Assembly: GCA_013399305.1 (NCBI GenBank)
Contig: VXAI01000158.1
Coordinates: 419,206-483,205, forward strand
Reading direction: 5' to 3'
Source: Rostratula benghalensis
Lineage: Eukaryota; Chordata; Aves; Charadriiformes; Rostratulidae
DNA: 64,000 nt
Shown here one piece after another: positions 55,271 to 64,000 of this stretch. The notes below the pieces were generated by a model, which was given only the letters and a program-made list of their open reading frames with translations, was not told where the DNA came from and ran no database searches. How positions within the stretch are numbered: the stretch's first letter is position 1; each line of letters opens with the position of its first letter. A program made the position numbers and the translations under genes.

Positions 55271-57461
55271 TAGAAAAAAAAAGATAAAAATAACTCATGA
55301 GTCATGACAACAGTGAATATTGTGGAGCCAATTCCTGCATCCTGTTTGCCATTTTCTAGCCTCAGCACAGAAAAAAAGATGTGATTTTGAGAAATGATCT
55401 GATGTTATCTTTGGTACCTCTGCAGTGTTTACACAGCTAGGGAAGTCGGTGTCTGGCATTGCCTTTAACAACATGCAGACGTGGTTCAGGAGGAGGGTGT
55501 CCTGCTGCAGGCTGTGGAAATGGAGTGTCTCTGGATGGGGCTGGGAAGGGTTTGTGTATAGCAGTAGATATGGCTGCAGGGCCATAAAACATGTCAGGAC
55601 TCAGAAATTACGAGAAGCCCCAGAGTTTTTCTCAAGCAGAGTCCTTCAGCACGTGCTTGGCATTTATCAGCACGTAGTCTTTGGGCCTTGATCATGGGCT
55701 TAGGTGCTATGTGGAGAAGACATCGTGTCTTAGAGTGAGCTTAGAAGGGTTGGGTTTCATCCCACCCTGTGGGACGTCTTCCCGTGTAGGGGACATGAAT
55801 AAAAGTATTCTTACCTATTTGCTGGTATAACCTTAGTGTTTCTGATGCTTCCCACCCTTGTATTATTACTAGTATGGACAAGGAGATTGACTTCACCTCT
55901 GAAGCATTTTGATGGCTATAGATGAACATTTTTGTTCAAGGCAAAGGGTCACTGTATTCTTGTCACCATCTTTTATGCAGTCTCAGAGCTTCAAATCCAT
56001 CAGTGATGCTGCTCACAGAAATACCAGCTACTGGGTCCGCATCCTCCTGTCACAGGCTCCAGAAGCTGATAACAAAAGGAAGGGGGACATAACAGTGACC
56101 CTGCAGCCTAGCCCCAAGGGGCTCCTTAGTAAAACAACCAGCACTGGTAGCACAAGTGAGCCTCACCTCCCCTCTGCAGGAGAGAGGGAACTTGCTTAAT
56201 CAGCTCCAAATCTTGACAGATTTTACAAATGAAGATTTGAGTGCAGGGGGGGAGAAATCAGTCAGCTCTCAAGCAAAGTGGGCACTAACCAAACAGGCTG
56301 ATAACATTGGCAGGAAGGAAAACTTTTAAATGTGAGCTAGACATGCTTGAAATCATCTGAAACCTTAAGTCATGCTGGAAAAAAATCATTCACAGTGCTT
56401 TACTTCAACTGTTGTAGCCATTTTCATGGTAAAAGAGCATCTTTCAACAGAGATGAGTCTATTGTGAATCAGTTGTGCTATCCCACCTGATAACACCAGG
56501 CTGTGCATGTATGAGCAGCTGCTGGGGTGGTCAAGGACCATTCATGGCTGTTCTCTGATGAGGGAGGTACAAGCCAGTCCAGGGAGGATGGGTTTGGGTC
56601 TCAACCCAGATGCTGGAAGTGACAGCAGTGGGATGTGCAATGCGGCTCTGCACCCCATGGGGTAGAGTGTTCAGCCACAGAAAAAGCTCTCATCACTCTG
56701 TCACTTCTGGGGGTGAGAGAGCAGCTCTTCATCGTTTAATTTCCATTAAACAGTCACAGACAGAGCACAGAGCCATGTGCTATCAGCACACAGGACCTGG
56801 GGGTCTGTATTGTGCCACTTGTAGGATGCTCCCTTTGCACCATTGATTCTCATGCTTTCCTCAGGTGTTAGCAGGGGCCAGCCCCGATTTTTACCACAGT
56901 TATCATTCTGGAAGAATGAATTTAATAAGGGCATGTCCATGCCCCACCTTAGCAACAGGGATAGGCATCATTTAGTGGCTATGCACTGGAAGGAGAACCC
57001 TGTAACCTCAGTGGGACAAGCAGTGAGCAGCGCCAGACTTTACATCCAGGTCCAAGGACTGCTCAGGTATTTTTCATTTAACAGTGGCTGGATGCAATAA
57101 ACAAAGACAAACCTGCCCAGAGTCTCCTAACCTCTTCCTTGCAGTACTACCATCTGCCTGCTCAGTGGGGTGGGGAAGAAGAGCTAAGTGCCTTGCTGCT
57201 ACAGTGCAAAATTGGGCAGCTCCTGGTCCAGGCATTTCTCCTCAGCAGAACTACGGGGATGAGACTCCTCCAGCTGAGGCTGTCCCTCCTCTCACTTTTT
57301 ATTGGGCCAAGTGCTCTGCTGAGGAGTTTGAGCCAGAGATGGCCAAAGACCAAATATATCACCTGACTCGCATCATCTCTGGGAGTGGGGTGATGCCAGA
57401 CAGAAGGCATTTGAGGTCAGCCCTGCACGTGTGACATGAGTAGAAAAGCATCAGGATGCAC
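55271..57461. other. Unique non-coding DNA
   Basis: Many overlapping frames of 60-116 codons in moderately GC-rich DNA, without domains. No repeat family recognised. Confidence 0.5.
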
Positions 57462-57481
57462 TTTTTTTTTTTTTTTTTTTT
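57462..57481. repeat. Poly-T tract
   Basis: About twenty T. Confidence 0.9.
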
Positions 57482-58679
57482 AATTTTGCTGGCACACGTC
57501 TTGTGTGTCAGGTCATTCCTTCACACATATGCATGTGTGCACTTCATTACAGCTCCTTGTCTCCCTCCCTTCCTCTGCTTTGCCCCACTTCCCTGTAGTA
57601 TCCTCCTTCCACCCTGGGGCTTGGAAGATGTGCTCAGCCTCTGCAAGAAAACTGCTTCCAGCTGTGGGCTGTGACAGGCTCTCAGCCGCCATCCAGCTGT
57701 TCTTGGGCTTCTGCTCCCTAAACCAACAGGACGGGTGGAGAAAGCCTGGTCCTTGATGCTCGGTGTCTTCAGAAGCAGTTACCCAAGCCTGGGCTTGGAG
57801 GGTGACTTTGGACACTGCCAGCAACAGGCACAAGACCCTTCTGACAAGCTAAATTGATGTGCAGGACTACAAGAGATGAAGATTTCAGGAAGGTGGTTTT
57901 TAGCTATCTGGTGTCATCTGCATCATTAATGCAAGAAGGATCTAATGTCTGTCTGGGGGATCTCCACCTCTCGCAGAAGATACCATGCCCCTGCAGCAGG
58001 CAGCTCTGTCTGTGGCATGTGCTTTCTCCCCATTTGGCTGCTTTCTCAACTTGTTATGGACTTGGTCTGGTTGGATGTCAAATACCATTAAACTCTGAAG
58101 GAAGCCGTTGAAGCCTCCTTGAAGCACTCTCCCTGGTTTTGGTCATACAGCTTTGGACACTCAGGCCACTGCAGATCAAATTTCTCTGGCTGAAAGGTTA
58201 AAATTCCTGCAAACTTTTCCTTTGGTGCCAAGGGTTCTTCTCAGCAGCATCCAGACAGGTTGAGTCTCTGCTTCCCCTTGAAACCAATAGGACAGAAGAG
58301 CTGGATTGGTGTTCCTGAAGATACCAGAAACAGCCCAAGTACACTGGATAAGATCAACAGAAAGATCTAAGTGCTCACAAGTGGGACCTGCAGAGAATTT
58401 AGCTAGTTTAGTGCAAAAAGCTCTCTTCAGTCCTTAGGCCCCTTCATTTCCTTGTCACAAACATGTCCAGAACTGGCCTAGGCTGGAGGGTTCTTCCTAG
58501 TCGAAACAACACCAATGCAATTTACACAAGCCAAAGTGTCTCCAGAAGGACTAGGTACAGGCTAACCCAGCTCCCCCTTTTAGAGTTCAGAACAGAATAA
58601 GTGGCCATGGCTACTTTCATATGCTTCAAGACTTTTGGAGGTACCACTCAGTACCTCAGCATTCAAAGGCAAAGAAGTT
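57482..58679. other. Unique non-coding DNA
   Basis: No repeat family recognised. Overlapping opposite-strand frames at 57.5-57.83 kb (83 and 106 codons) have no domain. Confidence 0.5.
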
Positions 58680-58898
58680 ATCAACCCAGAAAGAAAGAAG
58701 TTAATAACCTGGAAAGGGTTATCAAGCCTTGGAATGGGCTGCCCAGGGAACTGGTTGAGGCACCATCCCTGGAGGGTATTCAAAAGACAGGTTGACATGG
58801 TTCTTGGGGACATGGTTTAGTTATGTTTTTTTGTCAGAGGTAGGTTGGTGTTTGGACTAGATGATCTTGAAGGTCTCTTCCAATCTAGATGATTTTAA
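58680..58898 (+). mobile_element. CR1 LINE fragment, 3' part
   Basis: AGGGTTATCAAGCCTTGGAA, GGGCTGCCCAGGGAACTGGT, TGAGGCACCATCCCTGGAGG, CAGGTTGACATGGTTCTTGG, TTGGACTAGATGATCTTGAA and TCTTCCAATCTAGATGATTT. The frame still reads KPWNGLPRELVEAPSLEG. It belongs to a CR1 subfamily with the GACATGGTTCTTGGGGACAT segment, unlike the 24.4, 36.35 and 49.0-kb copies. Confidence 0.93.
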
Positions 58899-60772
58899 GT
58901 CCATTAGAAAAATCTGTTCCTTTACAACACCAAAGAGTTGGTACCCTGCTGTTCTGCTGAAGAGGACCTTCCAGTAGGTAGGTAAGTGCCTTCTAACCGA
59001 CTGGCATCTCCTCACCTCTCCTGGCCAAGTCTCCATTGTTATTTTTGGCTATCATTTACTTAGTATTTCTAAGACACACATCTGTCCATCTCAAGCTTTT
59101 GCCGTGAACTCTTGTTCTTCTGGCTGATTCAGCAGTTTCTTCCAATTACTGTCACAACCGCCCCTTGCGTGGCCACATTGGCTTGGGTGGGCTCCTGCCA
59201 TCACTCAGTACTGCTGGAACAAGGGAAGGCAGACAGACGTTTGTGCATTCTCTGGTGATGCACAATCTGCGTCCTGTGGTCACTGGGTAACTGTAAAATT
59301 AAAACAGATCCTTGCTGTTAACCAAAAGGCATCCGCAATAAAAGGAAGTGAAATGCAGTGCTGGAGGGGTTGTTTTGCTGCTAAAAAGACATTCTGGGAC
59401 CTGCTAGGTTGGAGCTTGGATTCACTGCTCTATCCTCACCCCCACGACTAAGTTCACCCCCAGTTTAATGTGATCTAGAATTAGGTGGGATATTTTATCT
59501 TGATAGAAGGTTCAAAGACCCTTTCCCCCCCCCCCCCCCTAGATTTTGGTAGCACTTCTATTGTTAAGTATGACAGATTAAAATCCACAGGATGTGCTGT
59601 AGCAAACATGAAATACATAAAGCATAATTCCTGAGCCTCCTTTTCTTTCTCTACAATTGTTTTGTGAGGTAGAAGATGCTCAGCTACTCTCACTTCCCTG
59701 TCTAGAGACCAGAGCCAAAACTAAAATTTCACTGAAACATCCAGGCAACATAGTGGTGCTGAATGATCCATCTCTGGCACTGGCAAAGGTTTGGACCTTC
59801 AGATTCCTCACAGTGCTGAATATTTGGCATCTCCTACAAAGAGACACTTTGTCATACAGAAAAGCAGGGTTCCTGCTCTGCTTCACATCACATCTTCAAT
59901 ATTTTTGCCCTGTGTCCCTCAGGGAGTGCTTCAGCCCTGACACAGCCAGGGACAGTGAGGCTTTCCTTCTGCTTTCCCAGTAATCTGGCTTCCTTCTCCA
60001 TTAACTGCTACGCAGGTTGGTGGCCCTGCAGGACCCAGCTTGGCCAAGGCCACAACCAGTGCACACGTGTGTCCTGTTAGGATGCTGGTCAGAGGTGCAT
60101 GTGGTCAAAGGAAAAACCATGAAGCCATTACGTAGTAACAAGGCAGGCTTCTCTAACACCACAGAAAGCCCAAAGTTACATTTAGACATGTTAAGATGCA
60201 CCACCTTTTGGATTTATCCCACAGGGCTGAGACCTGCCAAGCTCACCTCTCCTACTTCCCAAGTCACCAGGTAACAAGGTATTTAAGCCATGTTCAGCTC
60301 ATCAACACTGATGGAAAATAAGCAGGTTGAGCAGATGGGACCCATCAATGTCACAGCTGAGGGACCTCAGTATTTAAGGAACACTCTCCTCTTTGACCAA
60401 AGGACTTACTGCTTCTAGGTTTAGTCTTGTTTTCCTCTAAACTTAAGGCAAGACAACCAGCATTGTCACATTTCAACAAAAGAACCAGGAGGAAAAAAAG
60501 GGTATGAAAACCTTTGAGGTCACTCCTTGTAGCCTGGGTGAGTTAAGGATATTAGAAGCAGCATCGTTTAAAGGTGAATATCTTTGAATAAACCTGCTGT
60601 AAAAAGGAGCTGAGATTCTAGTTTCAGAGTTCAGGTCTTCAGGAATATCTGTGCTCTCCACCTCTATGGTCCACCTCTTCCCAAACCTTTGAAAGAGCAC
60701 AGACCAAGGAGGGGGGAAACCTGTTCTGTGCTAGAGATTGATTTGGTTGAGTTTGAATTAAGAATGATGGGC
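58899..60772. other. Unique non-coding DNA
   Basis: No gene or repeat family recognised. A plus frame of 108 codons (59657-59983) has no domain. Holds the C15 run at 59525. Confidence 0.5.
59525..59539. repeat. Homopolymer C run (15 C)
   Basis: Fifteen uninterrupted C. Rare in bird DNA and prone to sequencing error in length. Confidence 0.95.
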
Positions 60773-60816
60773 GGGGGGGGGGGGGGGGGGGAGGAGAGGG
60801 ATGAGGGGGGATGGGA
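60773..60816. repeat. Homopolymer G run (19 G) with further G clusters
   Basis: Nineteen uninterrupted G, then GGAGAGGG, GGGGGG and GGG clusters. It strongly favours G-quadruplex formation on the + strand. The true length is uncertain in short-read assemblies. Confidence 0.93.
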
Positions 60817-61302
60817 CACAATGCATGGAGTGGTCTAACGTCTATTTATAGCCATTTCATGGTCAGCCATGCAGATTAATTACTGTGGCCAGGAAACACA
60901 GTCTTTTTTTAAGATCCAGCTACAGTGACAGTCCTGCCCAAGCTCTAAGATAACTCAGGAACATTAACAGATAAGAGAGAAACAGCTTTGAAATCAATGC
61001 TTTACACAAGGGCCAGATATTATAAAGATCAGTGCAATAATTAGGGGCTTCTTTAAAAATAATCATACTGTTGAATTACTTCAGGGGTGCCTTTGTGTCT
61101 GAGGTTCAACCGGTGTATTCAGTCTTTTTAATCAGAATTAGTTCTGGAATAGATTTTGCTGGCCACGGACATAAAAACGTAATCCTGGCTGGCTCGTTCA
61201 GCTTTATTAAGCATCTATGACTATTTTTCAAAAGAGGATCTCTTTCTTCTCCTGACAGAAAGGCTCATCAAATACAGACAGGAGAGGAGAGGGGAGGAAA
61301 TC
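60817..61302. promoter_or_regulatory. Possible conserved non-coding stretch
   Basis: Repeat-free, AT-rich DNA with no frame of 60 codons. It holds a perfect MEF2-type site CTATTTATAG (60842-60851), AGATTAATTAC (60873-60883), AATAATTAGG, and CpG-bearing ATAAAAACGTAATCC. This fits a developmental enhancer but is inference only. Confidence 0.22.
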
Positions 61303-61366
61303 TCAGCTTCATTGAAGTTGAAGCCAAATCTCCCATTGGTTTCACTGGGGCCACGATCTCACCTAA
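61303..61366. repeat. Degenerate palindromic amniote element
   Basis: TTCATTGAAGTTGAAGCC, AAATCTCCCATTGGTTTCAC and TGGGGCCACGATCTCACC follow the layout of the relic at 39775-39850 (cattgaagtcaatgg, aaactcccattgacttcaa, tggggccaggatttcacc). Here the right arm is better preserved. Confidence 0.6.
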
Positions 61367-62141
61367 GCTGCGTAACATACTTTAAAGTGCTACTGGCATG
61401 ATAATTATACAAAATAGACCCCACATTTCTCTTTTTGGGAGAGGGGAGGGAGTGGGAGGAGAAGAGGGGAACCTAACACACACGTTTGTCTGATCCTATG
61501 AGGCATTTACCTGTAGTATGTACTTGGCAAAAGATCTGATATATGAACTGAATAAATAATAAAAAAGTCTGTGTTTCCTCGCGTCACAATTCATAAATGT
61601 TTTCTACGTACATAAATGATCTTAAAAGAGGTACTTGCATTTCCTTTGGGGAATCTTTAAGGAATGGGAATACATCAGAACCACGGTTGTAACTTGGAAA
61701 CCTGAAAGTGATCTAACGAGGCAGACCCCATCTAATCTGATACGTGAAAAACCTTTGACTTCGACTTGAAAGCGAGATTTTTCTAACCCTGACGCTAAGG
61801 CATCTCTCAATAAATTACAAAGAAAGCCCGGAAAACAACCCCCAACAACTGGCAAACAATCAAACCCACCAAGAGTAATCGTACCGGCGGCAGAAGTGAT
61901 GCTGGAAAGCACTGCTTGTACCCACTCCTTTACCTTTTCACCTCCTGCGTGGATCACAGTTATGCCCGAGGCAGCAGGAATTGGTTAAGCCACCTCATTT
62001 AAATACATCAGTATATTAATGAGCCATAGTCTAGCTGGAGGGGAGAGGAGAGACTTACCTAATGGCAGTGACTTGCCTGCCACCACAAAGTGAAGCTCCT
62101 CTTTTCACCCACTGTGACTCCCCTTTGCTTCAAAGTCATTA
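61367..62141. other. Unique non-coding DNA
   Basis: No repeat family recognised. A 111-codon minus frame (61622-61957) has no domain, although it is the only frame over 60 codons here. TTTAAATACATCAGTATATT and TTAATGAGCC near 62.0 kb look like possible conserved DNA. Confidence 0.45.
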
Positions 62142-62176
62142 AAACCCTGATTCAGCAAAGTGAATGTTGAATTTTT
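62142..62176. repeat. Arm of an old amniote palindromic element
   Basis: CCCTGATTCAGCAAAGT (62145-62161) is identical to 42856-42872. Beyond it the two copies diverge. It lies 50 bp left of a CR1 copy. Confidence 0.5.
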
Positions 62177-62226
62177 AAAGTGATGGGACAATTCAGTGGG
62201 GGGACAGGGATGGATTGGCTCACATA

Positions 62227-62665
62227 TCACAGAATGATATGGGATTAGTAGGGACCTCTGAAGATCATCTAGTCCAACCTCCCTGCCAAAGCAGGTCCAA
62301 TCACAGCAGGTTGCACAGGAATGTGTCCAGGCAGGTTTTGAATGTCTCCAGAGAAGGAGACTCCACCACCTCTCTGGGCAGCCTCTTCCAGAGCACTGCC
62401 ACCCTCAAAGTGAAGAAGATTCTCCTCATGTTTAGATGGAACTTCTTATCTACAAGTTTGTGCCCATTTCCTTTTGTCCTCTCACTGTGCACCACTTAAA
62501 GACTGGCTCCGTCCTCCTGACACCCACATTTAAGTATTTATAGGGGTTGATCAGATCCCCCCTCAGCTTTCTCTTCTCCAGTCTGAAAAGACCCACATCC
62601 CTCAGCCTTTCCTCGTAAGAGAGATGCTCCAGGCCCCTGATATACCTTAAGCATATCCTTTTCTG
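62227..62665 (-). mobile_element. CR1 LINE fragment with ORF2 C-terminus, inverted
   Basis: Starts with the tail TATCACAGAATGATATGGGA. Minus-strand translation gives YIRGLEHLSYEERLRDVGLF and [17 protein letters not shown], then, after a frame change, SERTKGNGHKLVDKKFHLNM and LPREVVESPSLETFKTCLD. This is a 5'-truncated copy of a CR1 subfamily with a short 3' tail. Its truncated 5' end points toward the + copy at 63.5 kb. Confidence 0.96.
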
Positions 62666-63501
62666 AATGCAGGTCTGATCTCTCACCTACAAGTTAACGT
62701 GAGTGCAAGTCTTCAAGAGCAGCAGAACCAGGTGTTCTTCTGTTCCTAAGCAGAGGTACAAACTGAAGACCCAAAAAAGGCAGAAAGTGCAAGCCTGGAA
62801 TTGGTTATAAAGGACCACTTTGCTTTCAGATGAGTATCTGGCTCTTTTACAACATGCATTTCACTCAAGTAAGAAAATGGGGGAAATGCTATTTGATACT
62901 TCTCTTTTAAATCCTCCTTGGAAGACAGGTGTTGCTTTGAACCCCCAGCATGGAAGATAACTGCAAGCTGGACTCCTGAGATGAATGTGAGGTAGATTAA
63001 ATCCAGACCACAATCATGTCATCTTCTCCAGCAGCATCACTGTCCTGGATATCTGGAAGGCAAGCCAAAGTTCACACACTAGTATAAGATACTGCTGGCT
63101 CGTTTGCAGCCAAGACAGAAAGTTCAGACATGGGTTTTGACGCATTTTATTTAGAAATCTGTGTTCAGGCAGCATTTGCAAAAAGCAATGAATCTCCACC
63201 ATTTATCATCAGGGGCTTGGATCCAGCTGAGCTGGTTGGAGGGCCTAATTGTGGGTAGTTGCCTCCTGTTAGCTACTTGCCTTGGAGAACTGTAGACCAT
63301 GTTTCACAGTCATGATAAGCAGACAATGAAGCGGGACAGCCTCTGACAGGGGCAATTCTGCTCTGCTTCCACCTTCACTTGAATTTCCTATCTCAAAACT
63401 TGGCCCAACTCATGTCTGTACAAGGGATCAGACAACCAAGCTGGATTGACACAATTTTAAACCAAATGTGGCTGCACCAGGAAACAAAGGTGCAAAAAAA
63501 C
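62666..63501. other. Unique spacer between head-to-head CR1 copies
   Basis: About 835 bp. A 62-codon minus frame is without domain. No repeat family recognised. Confidence 0.5.
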
Positions 63502-64000
63502 AGGCCCCGGTCCTGTTCATCGTCTTCATCAATGACCTGGATGAGAGGACAGAGTGTATCCCCAGCAAGTTCGTTGGTGATATCAAACTGGGAGGGCTGG
63601 CTGCCACTCCAGTGAGCTGTGCTGCCACCCAGCGTGATCTGAACAGGCTGGAGAGCTGGGCAGAGAAGAACCTAATGAGGTTCAACAAGGGCAAATGTAG
63701 GGTCCTGCACCTGGGGAGGAAGAACCCCAGCCACCGATACAGGTTAGGGGTGGATCTCCTGGAAAGCACTCTGAGGAGTCCCAGTGGATAGCAAACTATC
63801 CCTGAGACAGCAATGTGCCCTTGTGGCCAAGAGGGCCAGTGGAATCCTGGGCTGTGTAGGGAAGTGTGGCCAGTAGGTCCAGGGAGGTCATTCTTCCCCC
63901 TCTGCTCTGCACTGGTGAGGCTACAACTGGAATCCTGCCTCCAGTTCTGGGGTCCCCGGTTCAAGAGAGACCGGGAACTACTGGAGAGAGTCCAGTGTAG
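63502..64000 (+). mobile_element. CR1 LINE ORF2 fragment, reverse transcriptase palm, continues past the window
   Basis: The plus strand encodes the second half of the CR1 reverse-transcriptase domain: PVLFIVFINDLDERTECIPS, SKFVGDIKLGG, RDLNRLESWAEKNLMRFNKG, KCRVLHLGRKNPSHRYRLG. At FVGD (63570-63581) the catalytic F/Y-A-D-D motif has lost its first Asp and its Ala, so the protein would be inactive. The frame shifts after LLESTLRSPSG, where the AEKDLGVL part of the family is missing; [20 protein letters not shown] continues in another frame from 63784, ended by a TAG near 63878. The 5' end is truncated at about 63502 and the element is cut by the window end. A 178-codon minus frame over it is antisense only. 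Confidence 0.96.

Noticed and set aside
62070..62130. GTGACTTGCCTGCCACCACA as a MIR-like relic
   Set aside because: Only one short block fits; the expected neighbours are missing.
63428..63964. 178-codon minus-strand open frame
   Set aside because: It lies antisense over the CR1 ORF2 fragment; the plus strand gives the real protein homology.

Overview
This window looks like ordinary non-coding DNA from a bird chromosome. I recognise no complete protein-coding gene, rRNA or tRNA gene, CRISPR array or bacterial-type feature. The bird assignment rests on CR1 non-LTR retrotransposon fragments with the avian 3' tail (ATTCTATG ends; a tail containing GGTGTCCCTGCCCATGGCA), much older CR1/L3-type and MIR-type relics shared by amniotes, moderate AT richness, CpG depletion with local exceptions, and short N gaps placed at homopolymers. 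It is either intergenic or lies inside a long intron. The sequence alone does not say which, and I cannot name the locus.

Layout. 0-13 kb: mostly unique DNA with a MIR-like relic (2.5 kb), a CpG-bearing block that may be conserved non-coding DNA (2.84-3.06 kb), a diverged two-copy 57-bp tandem repeat (4.13-4.25 kb), and an ancient LINE reverse-transcriptase scrap next to a degenerate palindromic element (7.2-7.4 kb). 13-24 kb: a CCCAT microsatellite, an old CR1/L3 tail (14.7 kb), MIR-like relics (14.2, 18.2, 22.4 kb) and an assembly gap (22.6 kb). 24-33 kb: a CR1 tail on + (24.4 kb), a 12-bp perfect inverted repeat enclosing an 11-bp tandem (29.94 kb), a GC-richer block at 28.6-31.3 kb with possible regulatory sequence, and minus-strand CR1 pieces (31.3 and 32.3 kb). 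33-45 kb: a TG microsatellite, possible conserved DNA at 35.4 kb, a MIR/L2-like relic (35.7 kb), CR1 (36.35 kb), a CpG cluster (38.2-38.4 kb), a palindromic relic (39.8 kb), a clear MIR-like SINE (40.2 kb), a long CR1 fragment with the end of ORF2 (43.05-43.59 kb) and another SINE-like relic (44.85 kb). 45-64 kb: an ACATAT satellite beside a gap (47.9 kb), two same-strand CR1 copies (49.0 and 49.8 kb), a polypyrimidine tract (51.8 kb), CR1 pieces (52.5, 58.7, 62.2 kb), homopolymer C and G runs (59.5, 60.8 kb), and a CR1 ORF2 fragment that runs off the window end (63.5-64.0 kb) with a damaged catalytic motif.

Nothing here reads as a set of genes working together. The coding traces that I recognise are dead reverse-transcriptase fragments. 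The other open frames up to about 213 codons show no recognised domain and are near what chance gives in 64 kb. The most useful follow-ups are alignment to other birds and reptiles (to test the candidate conserved blocks) and repeat-library searches (to name the old elements). I do not see a convincing new biological system.
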